Made by a program: the position numbers and the translations under genes. The notes beneath the pieces are model-generated. The model did not search any database. It was not told the DNA's origin and saw only the letters and a program-made list of their open reading frames with translations. DNA of 64,000 nucleotides from CAZPQN01 sp964588795 (GTDB lineage Bacteria; Fidelibacterota; UBA2242). Of this stretch, positions 17,137 through 26,149 are shown one piece after another. Position 1 is the first letter of the stretch. Every line of letters starts with the position of its first letter. The DNA lies in the NCBI GenBank assembly GCA_964588795.1, contig CAZPQN010000003.1:43409-107408 (forward strand). The letters run 5' to 3'.

Positions 17137-18261
17137 ATGGCAGTTGAAATTATTGAAGTCACCACTCCTCAGCAACTGAAAGCCTTCGTACGCTTTCCCC
17201 ATTCGCTTTACAATAAAAATCCGTTCTACGTGCCATTATTGGATTTTGACGAACTCAATACGCTCCGGCGCGATAAAAACCCGGCTTTCGAATTCTGTGA
17301 AGCACGTTACTGGCTGGCGTTTAAAAATGGAAAGATTGCCGGCCGAATCGCCGGAATACTAAATCGTCGTGCCAATGAAGCCTGGGGGAAAAAACAACTC
17401 CGGTTCGGATGGATTGATTTTATTGACGATGAAGAGGTGGTAAAGGGATTGTTTACAGCCGTCGAAGGCTGGGCCCGGCAGCTGGGCATGGAAGAAATCC
17501 ACGGACCTCTCGGATTCACCGACCTTGACCGGGAAGGCATGCTGATCGCAGGTTTCGATGAAGTCGGCACGCTGGCGGCGATATATAATTATCCGTACTA
17601 TCCCCAGCGCCTGGAACAATTGGGTTTCCGCAAGGACGTGGACTGGATTGAATATCAAATCCAGGTTCCGGAGCAATTGCCGGAAAAAGTTGGCGAGATT
17701 ACCCGCATTGTCAAGGAACGGCATAATCTGCATACGCTGAAAGTGAAAAAAAGTCGAGACCTATTACCATACGCGCAGCAGATGTTTACCGTATTCAATC
17801 AGGCTTACAAGGTCTTATATGGCATGGTGCCTTTGACGCCTCGACAGATTGATGCTTATGTCAAACAGTATATCGGATTAATCAATCCGCGGTACATTGC
17901 GGTAGTTTTGGACAAGGATGACCAGGTCGTCGGTTTCGGGATTACGATGCCGTCCCTGGTGCGCGCCCTCCAGAAAGCCCGCGGGCGACTTTTCCCCTGC
18001 GGCTTTCTGCACATCCTGTGGGCTTTGCATCATGTCCGAACGGTTGAACTGCTACTCGTCAGTGTCTTGCCCGAGCTCCAGGGCCAGGGCGTTCCGGCAT
18101 TAATGATCGCCGAATTGGCGCAGAATTTCACCCGGATGGGGGTACGGTATGCCGAGTCCAACCCGGAATTGGAGCACAACGCCAAAGTGCAGGCGCTCTG
18201 GAAAGGTTACAGTCTGCGGCAACATAAACGCCGGCGCTGTTTTGTCAAATCTTTGATCTGA
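17137..18261 (+). CDS. GNAT-like N-acyltransferase family protein
   Basis: A 374-residue soluble protein common in Bacteroidota-like genomes. It begins with a segment found in this family (PHSLYNKNPFYVPLL). The middle has GPLGFTDLDREGML, and the C-terminal third has VLPELQGQGVPALMI, which looks like the acetyl-CoA loop of a GNAT fold, then ESNPELEHNAKVQALW. Substrate is unknown. GAGG lies upstream of the ATG and the gene is 24 bp after the MscS gene. I am fairly sure of the fold, not of the reaction. Confidence 0.68.
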   Translation: MAVEIIEVTTPQQLKAFVRFPHSLYNKNPFYVPLLDFDELNTLRRDKNPAFEFCEARYWLAFKNGKIAGRIAGILNRRANEAWGKKQLRFGWIDFIDDEEVVKGLFTAVEGWARQLGMEEIHGPLGFTDLDREGMLIAGFDEVGTLAAIYNYPYYPQRLEQLGFRKDVDWIEYQIQVPEQLPEKVGEITRIVKERHNLHTLKVKKSRDLLPYAQQMFTVFNQAYKVLYGMVPLTPRQIDAYVKQYIGLINPRYIAVVLDKDDQVVGFGITMPSLVRALQKARGRLFPCGFLHILWALHHVRTVELLLVSVLPELQGQGVPALMIAELAQNFTRMGVRYAESNPELEHNAKVQALWKGYSLRQHKRRRCFVKSLI

Positions 18262-18364
18262 TCTACACGTCGGTACACCTCACTAAAATTGGGTCGTCTA
18301 CCTTCGGGGTAGTTAGACGGCTTACTTGCCGCGTCATCATAGAAACCCTAAATTTGCGCGATTT

Positions 18365-18393
18365 TTTACACAGCCAGAAACACTCCATATTCT
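18365..18393 (+). promoter_or_regulatory. Sigma-70-like promoter for the MATE gene
   Basis: TTTACA (18365-18370) and TATTCT (18388-18393) are separated by 17 bases. The ATG at 18403 begins nine bases after the -10 box, so the transcript would be leaderless or nearly so. No Shine-Dalgarno sequence precedes that ATG, which agrees. Confidence 0.5.
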
Positions 18394-18402
18394 AATACCT
18401 CA

Positions 18403-19806
18403 ATGAACAATAACCACATTTTAGCCGATTCGCATATCGGTCGCCTGCTCATAAAGCTCTCGCTTCCCGCTACGATCGGTATGCTCGTCATGGCGCTTTA
18501 TAATATTGTTGACACAATATTCGTGGGACACGGCGTTGGTTCCCTGGCGATTGCCGGTTTGACGATTGTCTTTCCGATTCAAATGATTGTAATGGCGGTT
18601 GCTATGATGGTTGGTATGGGCGCCGCCTCCATTATTTCCCGCGCCCTGGGAGCGAATGATATAGCACGCGCAAACCAAACTTTGGGCAATGTTCTGCTGA
18701 TCGTCGTGAGTTTAGGAATCGTCGTGGCAGTGGGTGGAAATTTGTGCATCGATGTCCTCCTGAAAATTTTCGGCGCTACTCCGGCGATTCTGCCCTATGC
18801 CCGGGATTATGCTCGCATCATCTTAGCAGGCACCATGCTTTTTGCTTTCGCGATGACGGCCAATGCCGTGGTCAGAGCCGAAGGACGGGCGACTATCGCC
18901 ATGACTACAATGATAGTCTCTTCCGTGCTGAATATCATTCTCGATGCGGTTTTTATTTTCGGCTTTGGCTGGGGTATCCGGGGCGCGGCAGTGGCGACTG
19001 TCGTTTCGCAGCTGACTACCGATCTGTATTTGCTTGGTTTTTTTGTGCGCGGCAAAGGTTCCTTAAAAATCTGTCGTGTCGGATTCCGGCCGAATTTCAA
19101 AATAATCCGGGAGATGGTGGCAGTCGGTTCCTCGGCTTTCGTGCGCCAGATATCCGGCAGTTTGATTGCTGTGATCGTCAATAATACCCTCAAGTTTTAC
19201 GGCGGAGAATTGTCAATAGCCGTCTACGGCATCGTCAATCGGATTCTTATGTTTGTTTTCATGCCCATCTTTGGCATCGCCCAGGGCGTTCAGCCGATCG
19301 TCGGCTATAACTATGGTGCCCGCCGCTATGCTCAAGCTCTGCGCGTATTGCATCTCGGGATGGTCTGCACCACGCTGATCGCGGTAGCCGGAGCGTTTTA
19401 TCTGGAAATCTTCCCAGCGCAGATCTTCTCCTTTTTTACCAATGATCAACAGCTCATCAAATTGGGAGTGCGGGCCATCCGCATCATCAACATCGGCACT
19501 GCTTTGATTGGATTCCAGGTCATTGCCACCACATTATTCCAATCGCTGGGCATGGCTCGTAAGGCCCTCTACCTGACTGTCGCCCGACAATTGGTCCTAA
19601 TCCCCCTGGTAATCTTTCTGCCAATCCCTTTCCAGCTGAATGGCGTCTGGTGCGCCTTCCCCCTGAGCGATCTGCTCTTCTTCTTCGTCAGCTGGGGTAT
19701 GTACCGACCGCAAGTCCACAACCTGAAAAAGATGCACCTGCACCCGGAACTATCGGTCATCGCCGCGCATGAAGTAACGCCATCGGCGCATTTTAATAGG
19801 ATCTGA
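18403..19806 (+). CDS. MATE family efflux transporter
   Basis: This 467-residue protein has about twelve hydrophobic segments in two similar halves. Family features include PATIGMLVMALYNIVDTIFVG in helix 1 (read in parts), GMGAASIISRALGAND, and in the second half PIFGIAQGVQPIVGYNYGARR. These match the NorM/DinF/MepA group, which exports cationic drugs or metabolites using sodium or protons. It stands alone after a 141-bp gap and has its own promoter candidate. Substrate is not deducible. Confidence 0.9.
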   Translation: MNNNHILADSHIGRLLIKLSLPATIGMLVMALYNIVDTIFVGHGVGSLAIAGLTIVFPIQMIVMAVAMMVGMGAASIISRALGANDIARANQTLGNVLLIVVSLGIVVAVGGNLCIDVLLKIFGATPAILPYARDYARIILAGTMLFAFAMTANAVVRAEGRATIAMTTMIVSSVLNIILDAVFIFGFGWGIRGAAVATVVSQLTTDLYLLGFFVRGKGSLKICRVGFRPNFKIIREMVAVGSSAFVRQISGSLIAVIVNNTLKFYGGELSIAVYGIVNRILMFVFMPIFGIAQGVQPIVGYNYGARRYAQALRVLHLGMVCTTLIAVAGAFYLEIFPAQIFSFFTNDQQLIKLGVRAIRIINIGTALIGFQVIATTLFQSLGMARKALYLTVARQLVLIPLVIFLPIPFQLNGVWCAFPLSDLLFFFVSWGMYRPQVHNLKKMHLHPELSVIAAHEVTPSAHFNRI

Positions 19807-19860
19807 AAGGCACTTTTCGGAAATTTTCACCACGTTTAGAAAATTCATTAGGAGGAAAAT

Positions 19861-20337
19861 TTGAATACCCTGATTGTTTATACCACGCATCATGGTTGCG
19901 CCGCCTTCTGTGCTGAAAAATTAGCCCAACGACTGAATCCGCCCGTCACAACGCTCGACCTTAAAAAACAGCGTGTCCCGGACCTCGCCGGTTTTGAGGC
20001 AATCATCATCGGTGGGTCAATCCACGCCGGACGCCTACAAAAAATCGTGCGCCGTTTCTGCGAGCAGAACCAGGCCATCCTGACCCAGAAAAAAATCGGC
20101 TTGTTTCTGTGTTGCATGGAGGAAGGCGATAAAGCCCGCCTGCAATTTGAAACAGCGTTTCCGTCTCAGCTGCGGCAACAGGCCGTCGCTACGGGACTAT
20201 TCGGCGGCGCCTTTGATTTCCAGAAGATGAACTGGCTGGAACGCGCCATAATTAAAAAAATCTCCGGGCTCACTGACAGCGTCACCAAGATTAACGAGAG
20301 TGCCATCAGCGAGTTCGCCCGGACATTCAATCAATAA
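19861..20337 (+). CDS. Flavodoxin-domain protein (HemG/flavodoxin-5-like)
   Basis: This 158-residue flavodoxin-fold protein starts LIVYTTHHGCAA, the FMN phosphate loop, and has IIIGGSIHAGRLQ and FLCCMEEGD in the places expected for flavin contacts. It resembles the HemG-type menaquinone-linked protoporphyrinogen oxidase family, but without other haem genes here a general redox role is equally likely. Translation starts at TTG with a strong GGAGG site. The FMN-binding lipoprotein and the membrane ferredoxin follow closely, suggesting one redox unit. Confidence 0.8.
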   Translation: MNTLIVYTTHHGCAAFCAEKLAQRLNPPVTTLDLKKQRVPDLAGFEAIIIGGSIHAGRLQKIVRRFCEQNQAILTQKKIGLFLCCMEEGDKARLQFETAFPSQLRQQAVATGLFGGAFDFQKMNWLERAIIKKISGLTDSVTKINESAISEFARTFNQ

Positions 20338-20352
20338 ACCAAGGACGGCTTT

Positions 20353-20736
20353 ATGCGTTTCAATTTTCTATTTGGCTGGTTGTTCCTGATTTGCCTGAGC
20401 CTTATTCAATGTAAACCAATCCAGGAATACCAGCGACGAATGGCCGCTATCGAGATTACCGAGATTGACTTAAACAAAGTCAAAGACGGTGAATATACGG
20501 GTGAATATGACGCGGTAGCTGTTCATGCGGTCGTTTCGGTTACCGTCAAAAACCACACGATTACCGACATTCGGCTCCTTAAGCACGAAAACGGACGGGG
20601 TTCCGCGGCGGAGGTAATACCTAATCGCGTCATTGAAAAACAATCCCTGCTGGTAGACACCGTGACCAAAGCCACTTCCAGCAGTAAGGTCATCCTTGAA
20701 GCAATCGAACAAGCCCTGCGCAAAGGACTGGATTAA
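20353..20736 (+). CDS. FMN-binding domain lipoprotein with flavinylation motif
   Basis: This 127-residue protein has a lipoprotein signal (hydrophobic run then SLIQC near residue 20) followed by one FMN-bind domain. DTVTKATSSSKVI near the C-terminus matches the motif where ApbE attaches FMN to a threonine in extracytosolic flavoproteins. It is therefore likely a periplasmic, membrane-anchored electron carrier. No ApbE is encoded in the window. It sits 15 bp after the flavodoxin gene and 41 bp before the membrane ferredoxin gene. Confidence 0.82.
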   Translation: MRFNFLFGWLFLICLSLIQCKPIQEYQRRMAAIEITEIDLNKVKDGEYTGEYDAVAVHAVVSVTVKNHTITDIRLLKHENGRGSAAEVIPNRVIEKQSLLVDTVTKATSSSKVILEAIEQALRKGLD

Positions 20737-20777
20737 CAGCAGATTGCCTGCCCGGGAGAAAAATCCGGGGCCTCGCC

Positions 20778-21890
20778 TTGGTTCATAACGAACTATTTAC
20801 CTCCCTACTGATCTATTACCAGAGCGGAACGGGCAACTCTTACCGCGCCGCAGTCTGGATGGCCAGAACAGCCCAGGAAAAAGGCTTACCTGCCACCCTG
20901 ATCCCACTCGAACTGAGTGAGCCCGGAAAGGAATTAAAAAATGACCGGCGAGCGTTAATCGGCTTTGTCATGCCGACTCACGGCTTTACTGCTCCCTGGA
21001 GCATGATCAAATTTATCCTGCGCCTGCCAAAAGGGCGCCACCTCCCGGCCTTCTGTCTGGCTACGCAGGGACAATTGAAATGCGGTCCGGTTCTTATCCC
21101 GGGACTAAGCGCCACGGCAACTTTCCTCTCCGCTTTCCTGCTATATGTTAAAGGTTTTCACGTACGCGGCGTCGAGAGCATCAACATGCCTTCCAACTGG
21201 ATGAGCCTGCATCCCGCGCAAAAACCGCATTCCATTCGCACGATCGTCAATCGCGGCCAGCCCCGTGCGGAATATTTTATTACCCGCCTGCTCAATGGCA
21301 AAATCAATTGGCTCACTGCAAGTAATTTGGTGGAGTTCATCGGTGGTTTGATCTTGCTACCGGTCGCCTGTGGCTACCTGCTTTTCGGCAAAACCGGCAT
21401 GGCCAAAATCTATTTTGCGAATAACGCCTGCAATGGTTGCGGTCGATGTGCCGAAATTTGCGCACAAAAGGCTATCATCATGAAAAACTCCCTTCATCCC
21501 CGTCCTTTCTGGACTTACCGCTGTGAAAGCTGTATGCGCTGTATGGCTTTTTGCCCTCAAACCGCGATCGAAGTAAATCAACCGTGGGTGATCGGGCTTT
21601 TTTTCTATATCGTCATGCCGTTGAGTACCTGGTTGGCGATCCGGGTTGTGAATTTCGCCCAGCTTCCGTACTGGTGGAACATTTTTATTTATGGTGTTGT
21701 TTATCTTGTTACTTACCTGAGCTCGGTCGCGGTATCGTACCTAATCCTTTTTGGGCTTACCCAATTTAAAAGGCTGAATGCTATGCTGACCCACACGACT
21801 TTTTCACATTACTATCGCCGGTACCGGGAACCTGCTACACAGGTAAACGACCTCACCCGTAAGCAGGTTTTTCAGGCGCCGCGGAAGTAA
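20778..21890 (+). CDS. EFR1-type protein: flavodoxin-like domain, membrane helices and two 4Fe-4S clusters
   Basis: In this 370-residue protein, the first ~180 residues are flavodoxin-like (YYQSGTGNSYRAA near residue 14, then GFVMPTHGFTAPW). A hydrophobic segment follows, then CNGCGRCAEICAQ and CESCMRCMAFCP binding two 4Fe-4S clusters, and two more membrane helices (about 270-330). This resembles EFR1-family ferredoxins but with membrane anchoring. It may pass electrons between cytoplasmic ferredoxin or flavodoxin and the lipoprotein flavin upstream. The start is a TTG without a good ribosome-binding site, so the exact N-terminus is unsure. Confidence 0.78.
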   Translation: MVHNELFTSLLIYYQSGTGNSYRAAVWMARTAQEKGLPATLIPLELSEPGKELKNDRRALIGFVMPTHGFTAPWSMIKFILRLPKGRHLPAFCLATQGQLKCGPVLIPGLSATATFLSAFLLYVKGFHVRGVESINMPSNWMSLHPAQKPHSIRTIVNRGQPRAEYFITRLLNGKINWLTASNLVEFIGGLILLPVACGYLLFGKTGMAKIYFANNACNGCGRCAEICAQKAIIMKNSLHPRPFWTYRCESCMRCMAFCPQTAIEVNQPWVIGLFFYIVMPLSTWLAIRVVNFAQLPYWWNIFIYGVVYLVTYLSSVAVSYLILFGLTQFKRLNAMLTHTTFSHYYRRYREPATQVNDLTRKQVFQAPRK

Positions 21891-22877
21891 CTATTTGCCA
21901 GCGGTAAGCACCCTCAATTGTTGCTGATTAACGTTCAGCAGTCCCACCGCCTGGATGCGTTCGGTCAGGATGCGCCAGTTGTTGTCCCGCTGAAACACTT
22001 CCTGGAAAATGCGCTGGGCTTCGTCCAGTTTACCAATGTTGGCCAATGAAACGGCATGCCAGTAGCGCATTTCCAAGTTTTCCGGAAAAAGTTGCTCGGC
22101 CAACCCGTATTCCCGCAGGGCGGTGATTTCGTCCCGGCGCTCAATCGCCAAATCCCCGGCGTTCATATGTTTATAAGCCTGGTCAACCCGCAAAAGACGT
22201 CGCAATTCTTTGACCGGGTCTGGATGATCTTCGATGCGCAGGTCAATCAGCCGGTCTTCCCAGATGCGGCCCGTAGGCTGAGCACGAACAACCAACAACG
22301 CCGCTGATTGCCGACCGCGAATATCGCCGCCCGCCGCTTCCGCGGCTTCGAGTGCGGTCAGCATTCTTTCTGCCAGTGAACCCCTGGCGGATTGGAAAGC
22401 CGCGTGCATCGCCGGCCAGACTGTCGCCTGCAACATCATATTCGCCTGAACGGAAAAACCTTCCCCAGTGTTGTGCCCGGCACAGGCAATGCACTGGGCA
22501 CCGGTCCAGGCGGCTACTCGACCACCCGCATCCACGATTGCCAACTGCCGATAGTCACGCCCGTCATCGCCTGCGATCAATAATTGCAGAACTTCATCAG
22601 CTTTCTTGCCGGCTTTGAGATACTGCAACCCTTCCGGCCCGAAGGCGGGATTGACCAATGACTGAGTCGCGATGACCCCGACGCCGGCCTCCGCCCAGGA
22701 AACAATAGTACCCACCGAAAACCAATGACTCTGCACCGCCACTCCCATTTCACCTGTTTCCGTATCTCTTGCTACGACAGAATAAGTATGCATCAGGGGG
22801 CCCGGCCGGGACTGAGCCGCCGCATTGATGAGCGACATAGCAATCACGCTCCAGATTACAAACATTGGTTTGGTCAT
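21891..22877 (-). CDS. Secreted DUF1028 Ntn-hydrolase-like protein with C-terminal TPR-like region
   Basis: This 328-residue protein has a signal peptide ending about residue 22. DUF1028 follows: THTYSVVARD-like start (here MHTYSVVARDTETGEMG), GVAVQSHWFSVG, GVGVIATQSLVNPAFG and AIVDAGGRVAAWTG. The family has an Ntn-hydrolase fold and often sits with peptide-use genes; its reaction is not established as far as I know. Residues ~240-310 look like two TPR-type helix pairs (ALREYGLAEQLFPENLEMRYWHA). AAGGAG precedes the ATG. Its stop directly abuts the stop of the convergent ferredoxin gene. Confidence 0.82.
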   Translation of the reverse strand: MTKPMFVIWSVIAMSLINAAAQSRPGPLMHTYSVVARDTETGEMGVAVQSHWFSVGTIVSWAEAGVGVIATQSLVNPAFGPEGLQYLKAGKKADEVLQLLIAGDDGRDYRQLAIVDAGGRVAAWTGAQCIACAGHNTGEGFSVQANMMLQATVWPAMHAAFQSARGSLAERMLTALEAAEAAGGDIRGRQSAALLVVRAQPTGRIWEDRLIDLRIEDHPDPVKELRRLLRVDQAYKHMNAGDLAIERRDEITALREYGLAEQLFPENLEMRYWHAVSLANIGKLDEAQRIFQEVFQRDNNWRILTERIQAVGLLNVNQQQLRVLTAGK

Positions 22878-23089
22878 ATTAATGCTCCTTAAAAGATCTT
22901 AAATATCCACTACAACTCAAACTTTTCTCCTTTTGGAATTTGGATTTGGATTAAGCTCGTCAATCATAGGCGTATCTGCAATAGCTCAAGCCCGAGAAGG
23001 CGCATGGATAAATTTACCCGAATGCCTAATTAAGGTGAGTAACCCCGGATTTGTATATTTGGCGATTTTTTTCTAATCTGTCAGCAGAC
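22878..23089. other. Divergent intergenic region
   Basis: This region separates the DUF1028 gene (minus) from the outer-membrane-protein operon (plus). It has a short repeat of GGATTT-type units at about 22931-22952 and a TATATT at 23054-23059 that could be a -10 box for the plus-strand operon, 30 bases before its ATG. No convincing -35 is seen. Confidence 0.35.
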
Positions 23090-24235
23090 ATGCAGACGAC
23101 TAGGACACATTATCAGAGGTACCGATTAATTGGCTCGTTGTTATTCCAGATGGGAATCGCCGGTAGCGTGATTGGTCAGGGTCAGACCAACCCGGCAAGT
23201 ACCTGGGATTTTCGCGGACAGTTGGAACTGAGTGGCAGTCTGAGCCGTTATCAGCAGATCTGGTCGAGACGGGGAACCGCCCGGTATCTGCCATCAATCG
23301 AATACCAGCACCAATTGTCAGAGGCCAGGACTCTCGGCGCGGATTTCTCTGTCATCCTGTTCGCGGATAGTATAAAAAAACCTGCCCCCGAAAACGTTGA
23401 TCTCTACCGTCTGAGCTTCCGCTATGCGACTCCCCAAAGTGAATGGCAGTTCGGTTTGCAGAAAATCAATTTTGGACCGGCTCAGATTCTGCGTTCCTTG
23501 ATGTGGTTCGACCGCCTTGATATTCGGGATCCGCTGAAAGCTACCACCGGCGTCTGGGGACTACGCTGGCGCTATAATTACCTGAATAATGCCAACGCCT
23601 GGCTATGGGTGCTCTATGGCAACGACGGTACCAAAGGGATGGAAACGGTGCCGACAGCGCAAGGTCGCCCGGAACTCGGCGGTCGTTTTCAAATTCCAGT
23701 ACGCTCCGGCGAAGTGGCGATGACAATACATCAACGGGCGCTTGCCCAGCCCTTCGATAAGGATGAAACCCGGGTGGCCTTCGACGGACGCTGGGATTTC
23801 ATCTTGGGCTGGTGGCTCGAAGCAGTCTGGCATAATAATAGCCCGGACCTCAAATATGCGGTCACCGGGGGAGTGGATTACACCTTCGGAATTGGCAATG
23901 GCCTTTATACCATACTCGAGCATAAAACCAATTTTTTCCCAACCAGCAATCGCTTTCCTGAAATGAATCTGACCGGGCTGACCCATTGGCACGGCTACGA
24001 TCTGCTTAAGGTCTCTGCATTGATGCTCACTTACCCTCTGACGCTGTTCGATAACCTGGTGGCGGTAGGTTATTATTCATGGGCTACGAATGAGTTTTTC
24101 GAATATTTGGGCTGGCAGAGAACCTTCGACAGAGTGATTATTAACCTGAGCTTTTTTAATTACCCTGGACCGACACTGGCTACGGGAAAAATGGCTGGTT
24201 CTGGCGCCCAGCTTATGTTAATTTACAATCATTGA
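23090..24235 (+). CDS. Probable outer-membrane beta-barrel protein
   Basis: This protein of 381 residues from the ATG chosen has a signal peptide (LIGSLLFQMGIAGSVIGQG, cleaved after about residue 30). The rest is dominated by alternating polar and aromatic residues, with many Trp and Tyr, as in beta strands: WQFGLQKINFGP, WGLRWRYNYL, GLYTILEHKTNFF. No known domain is recognised with certainty. It leads an operon with LolD-, FtsX- and LolA-like genes, so it may be the outer-membrane partner or cargo. An earlier in-frame TTG at 23051 exists; the ATG gives a normal signal peptide. Confidence 0.7.
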   Translation: MQTTRTHYQRYRLIGSLLFQMGIAGSVIGQGQTNPASTWDFRGQLELSGSLSRYQQIWSRRGTARYLPSIEYQHQLSEARTLGADFSVILFADSIKKPAPENVDLYRLSFRYATPQSEWQFGLQKINFGPAQILRSLMWFDRLDIRDPLKATTGVWGLRWRYNYLNNANAWLWVLYGNDGTKGMETVPTAQGRPELGGRFQIPVRSGEVAMTIHQRALAQPFDKDETRVAFDGRWDFILGWWLEAVWHNNSPDLKYAVTGGVDYTFGIGNGLYTILEHKTNFFPTSNRFPEMNLTGLTHWHGYDLLKVSALMLTYPLTLFDNLVAVGYYSWATNEFFEYLGWQRTFDRVIINLSFFNYPGPTLATGKMAGSGAQLMLIYNH

Positions 24236-24261
24236 CAGTGGTTTGATAAAGGGGACAATTC

Positions 24262-24963
24262 ATGCACAACTCGGCAATTATCACAATCCAGAATCTGGTT
24301 AAAGACTATCCCATAGGTGGCGGTTCATTCCGGGCGTTGAGCGACATCAGTCTGCAAATCGGTCAAGGTGAATTTATCGGTTTGGTCGGCCCGAGTGGCA
24401 GCGGCAAAACAACTTTGCTGAATATCATTGGTGCACTTGATAATCCCACCGCGGGACATACCGAAGTCCTGGGACATACCATCGAGAACCTCAGCCACCG
24501 GCAGGCCGCACGGTTGCGCAACTCCTATCTCGGATTTATTTTCCAGACCTATAACCTGTTGCCCGTGTACAATGTTTACGAAAACGTGGAATTTCCGTTG
24601 CTATTATTGAAAAAGAGTCAAAATGAACGTCGGGAACTGACTCTGCGCGCTCTGGAATGGGTGGGCTTGACCGATAAAATCAAGTCCCGTCCGGCTCAAC
24701 TCTCCGGTGGGGAGTGCCAGCGCGTCGCCATTGCCCGGGCTATGGTCAAGCAACCCCAGGTCGTGTTGGCCGATGAACCGACCGCCAACTTGGACGCCGC
24801 CAATTCCCACCACATCTTGCAGACCATGGCGAAGCTCAACACCGAGCTCAAAACGACCTTTATCTTCGCGACCCATGATGACAAGGTCATCGGCTACCTG
24901 CGCCGCAAAGTCAGTCTGGCGGATGGTCACGTGATAAAAGACGAAAACATCGTACAATCCTGA
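24262..24963 (+). CDS. LolD/MacB-type ABC transporter ATP-binding protein
   Basis: A 233-residue ATPase with Walker A GPSGSGKTT, Q-loop FQTYNLLP, signature LSGGECQRVAIARA and Walker B VVLADEPTANLD, then the switch histidine in FATHDDKV. Sequence places it with LolD, FtsE and MacB ATPases that drive FtsX-like permeases. GGGGA precedes the ATG. The two following genes encode the permeases. The complex would pull lipoproteins or other envelope substrates from the inner membrane. Confidence 0.9.
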   Translation: MHNSAIITIQNLVKDYPIGGGSFRALSDISLQIGQGEFIGLVGPSGSGKTTLLNIIGALDNPTAGHTEVLGHTIENLSHRQAARLRNSYLGFIFQTYNLLPVYNVYENVEFPLLLLKKSQNERRELTLRALEWVGLTDKIKSRPAQLSGGECQRVAIARAMVKQPQVVLADEPTANLDAANSHHILQTMAKLNTELKTTFIFATHDDKVIGYLRRKVSLADGHVIKDENIVQS

Positions 24964-24976
24964 ACAGGAGAGTAGC

Positions 24977-26149
24977 ATGTTAGCATTAAAACTTGCTTTC
25001 CGCAACCTGATGGGCGCCCGTTTGCGCACCTGGTTGAATGTATTTGTACTATCCCTGGCTTTCGTCTTAGTTATCTGGTTCAAAGGAGTACTGAACGGCT
25101 GGGACCGCCAGGCGCGCCGTGAAACGATTAACTGGCAAATCGGTGGCGGGCAGTACTGGCAAGAGAATTACGACCCTTACGACCCTTTCACAATTGAAGA
25201 TAGCCACGCGCTTTTGACCGATTCGATCCAAAAAGAAATCGGACAGGGACATCTGACCCCCATGCTGATCAGTCAGGCGACGATCTACCCGCAGGGACGC
25301 ATCCAGAATGTCAAATTGCAGGGCGTTGATCCAAATCAGAAAATCCTCGCCCTGCCTTCCGAGTATCTGAACACGACGGACGGTGGCATTCCGGCGATGA
25401 TTGGCGAACGCACCGCCCGCAACAGTAAATTGTCCATTGGGGACTTTGTCACCATCCGCTGGCGGGACGCCAATGGAACTTTCGACGCCGATGAAATCCG
25501 TATCGTGCACATCTTCAAAACTGACGTGGGTACGATGGATATGGGGGTCGTATGGATTCCCTTGAAAAAGCATCAGGAAATGATGCGCCTGTCCAACTCC
25601 GCGACTATCCTTACCACCGCTCAGGAAGCCGGTTTTCGGGGGCCATTCACCGGCTGGGATTTTAAGGATCATGCCTATCTGTTAAAAGAAATTGAAGCTA
25701 TGATCGAGACCAAGTCAATCGGTGGTATAGTCATGTTCCTGTTTCTGATGTCGCTGGCGATGCTGGCGATTTTTGATACTCAGGTATTATCTATTTTCCG
25801 ACGCCAGAAAGAAATCGGCACGCAAATCGCCCTGGGTATGACCCGCCCTCAGGTCGTGACCCTGTTTACCATTGAAGGAGCGATGCATTCCGTTTTTGCC
25901 GCAATCTTAGCCGCAATTTACGGTGCGCCGCTACTGGCTCTGCAAGCCAAAGTCGGTTGGAAGATGCCCGCCGGAACCGACGATTTCGGTCTGACCATTT
26001 CCGAAACGATCTACCCGGCTTACTCGGTAGGATTGGTGCTGGGCACAACCCTTTTGGTGATGATCACCACGACTATTGTCAGTTATCTTCCCGCCCGCCG
26101 GATTGCGAAGATGAATCCGACCGATGCCATCAGAGGAAAAATCCAATGA
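24977..26149 (+). CDS. FtsX-like ABC permease (first)
   Basis: A 390-residue permease of the LolC/LolE/MacB class. It has an N-terminal membrane helix (about 20-40), a large periplasmic domain, and three C-terminal helices (about 250-270, 300-325, 350-372). RRQKEIGTQIALGMTRPQV between the second and third helices is the cytoplasmic coupling segment of FtsX permeases. AGGAGA precedes its ATG and it overlaps the next gene by four bases (ATGA), so the pair is likely made in equal amounts. Confidence 0.88.
   Translation: MLALKLAFRNLMGARLRTWLNVFVLSLAFVLVIWFKGVLNGWDRQARRETINWQIGGGQYWQENYDPYDPFTIEDSHALLTDSIQKEIGQGHLTPMLISQATIYPQGRIQNVKLQGVDPNQKILALPSEYLNTTDGGIPAMIGERTARNSKLSIGDFVTIRWRDANGTFDADEIRIVHIFKTDVGTMDMGVVWIPLKKHQEMMRLSNSATILTTAQEAGFRGPFTGWDFKDHAYLLKEIEAMIETKSIGGIVMFLFLMSLAMLAIFDTQVLSIFRRQKEIGTQIALGMTRPQVVTLFTIEGAMHSVFAAILAAIYGAPLLALQAKVGWKMPAGTDDFGLTISETIYPAYSVGLVLGTTLLVMITTTIVSYLPARRIAKMNPTDAIRGKIQ

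Noticed and set aside
18294..18320. Hairpin CGTCTACC...GGTAGTTAGACG after the GNAT-like gene
   Set aside because: The arms pair only with a four-base bulge and no T-run follows, so a terminator is not supported.
22931..22952. Short GGATTT-type direct repeats
   Set aside because: Too short and imperfect to call a repeat element or operator.
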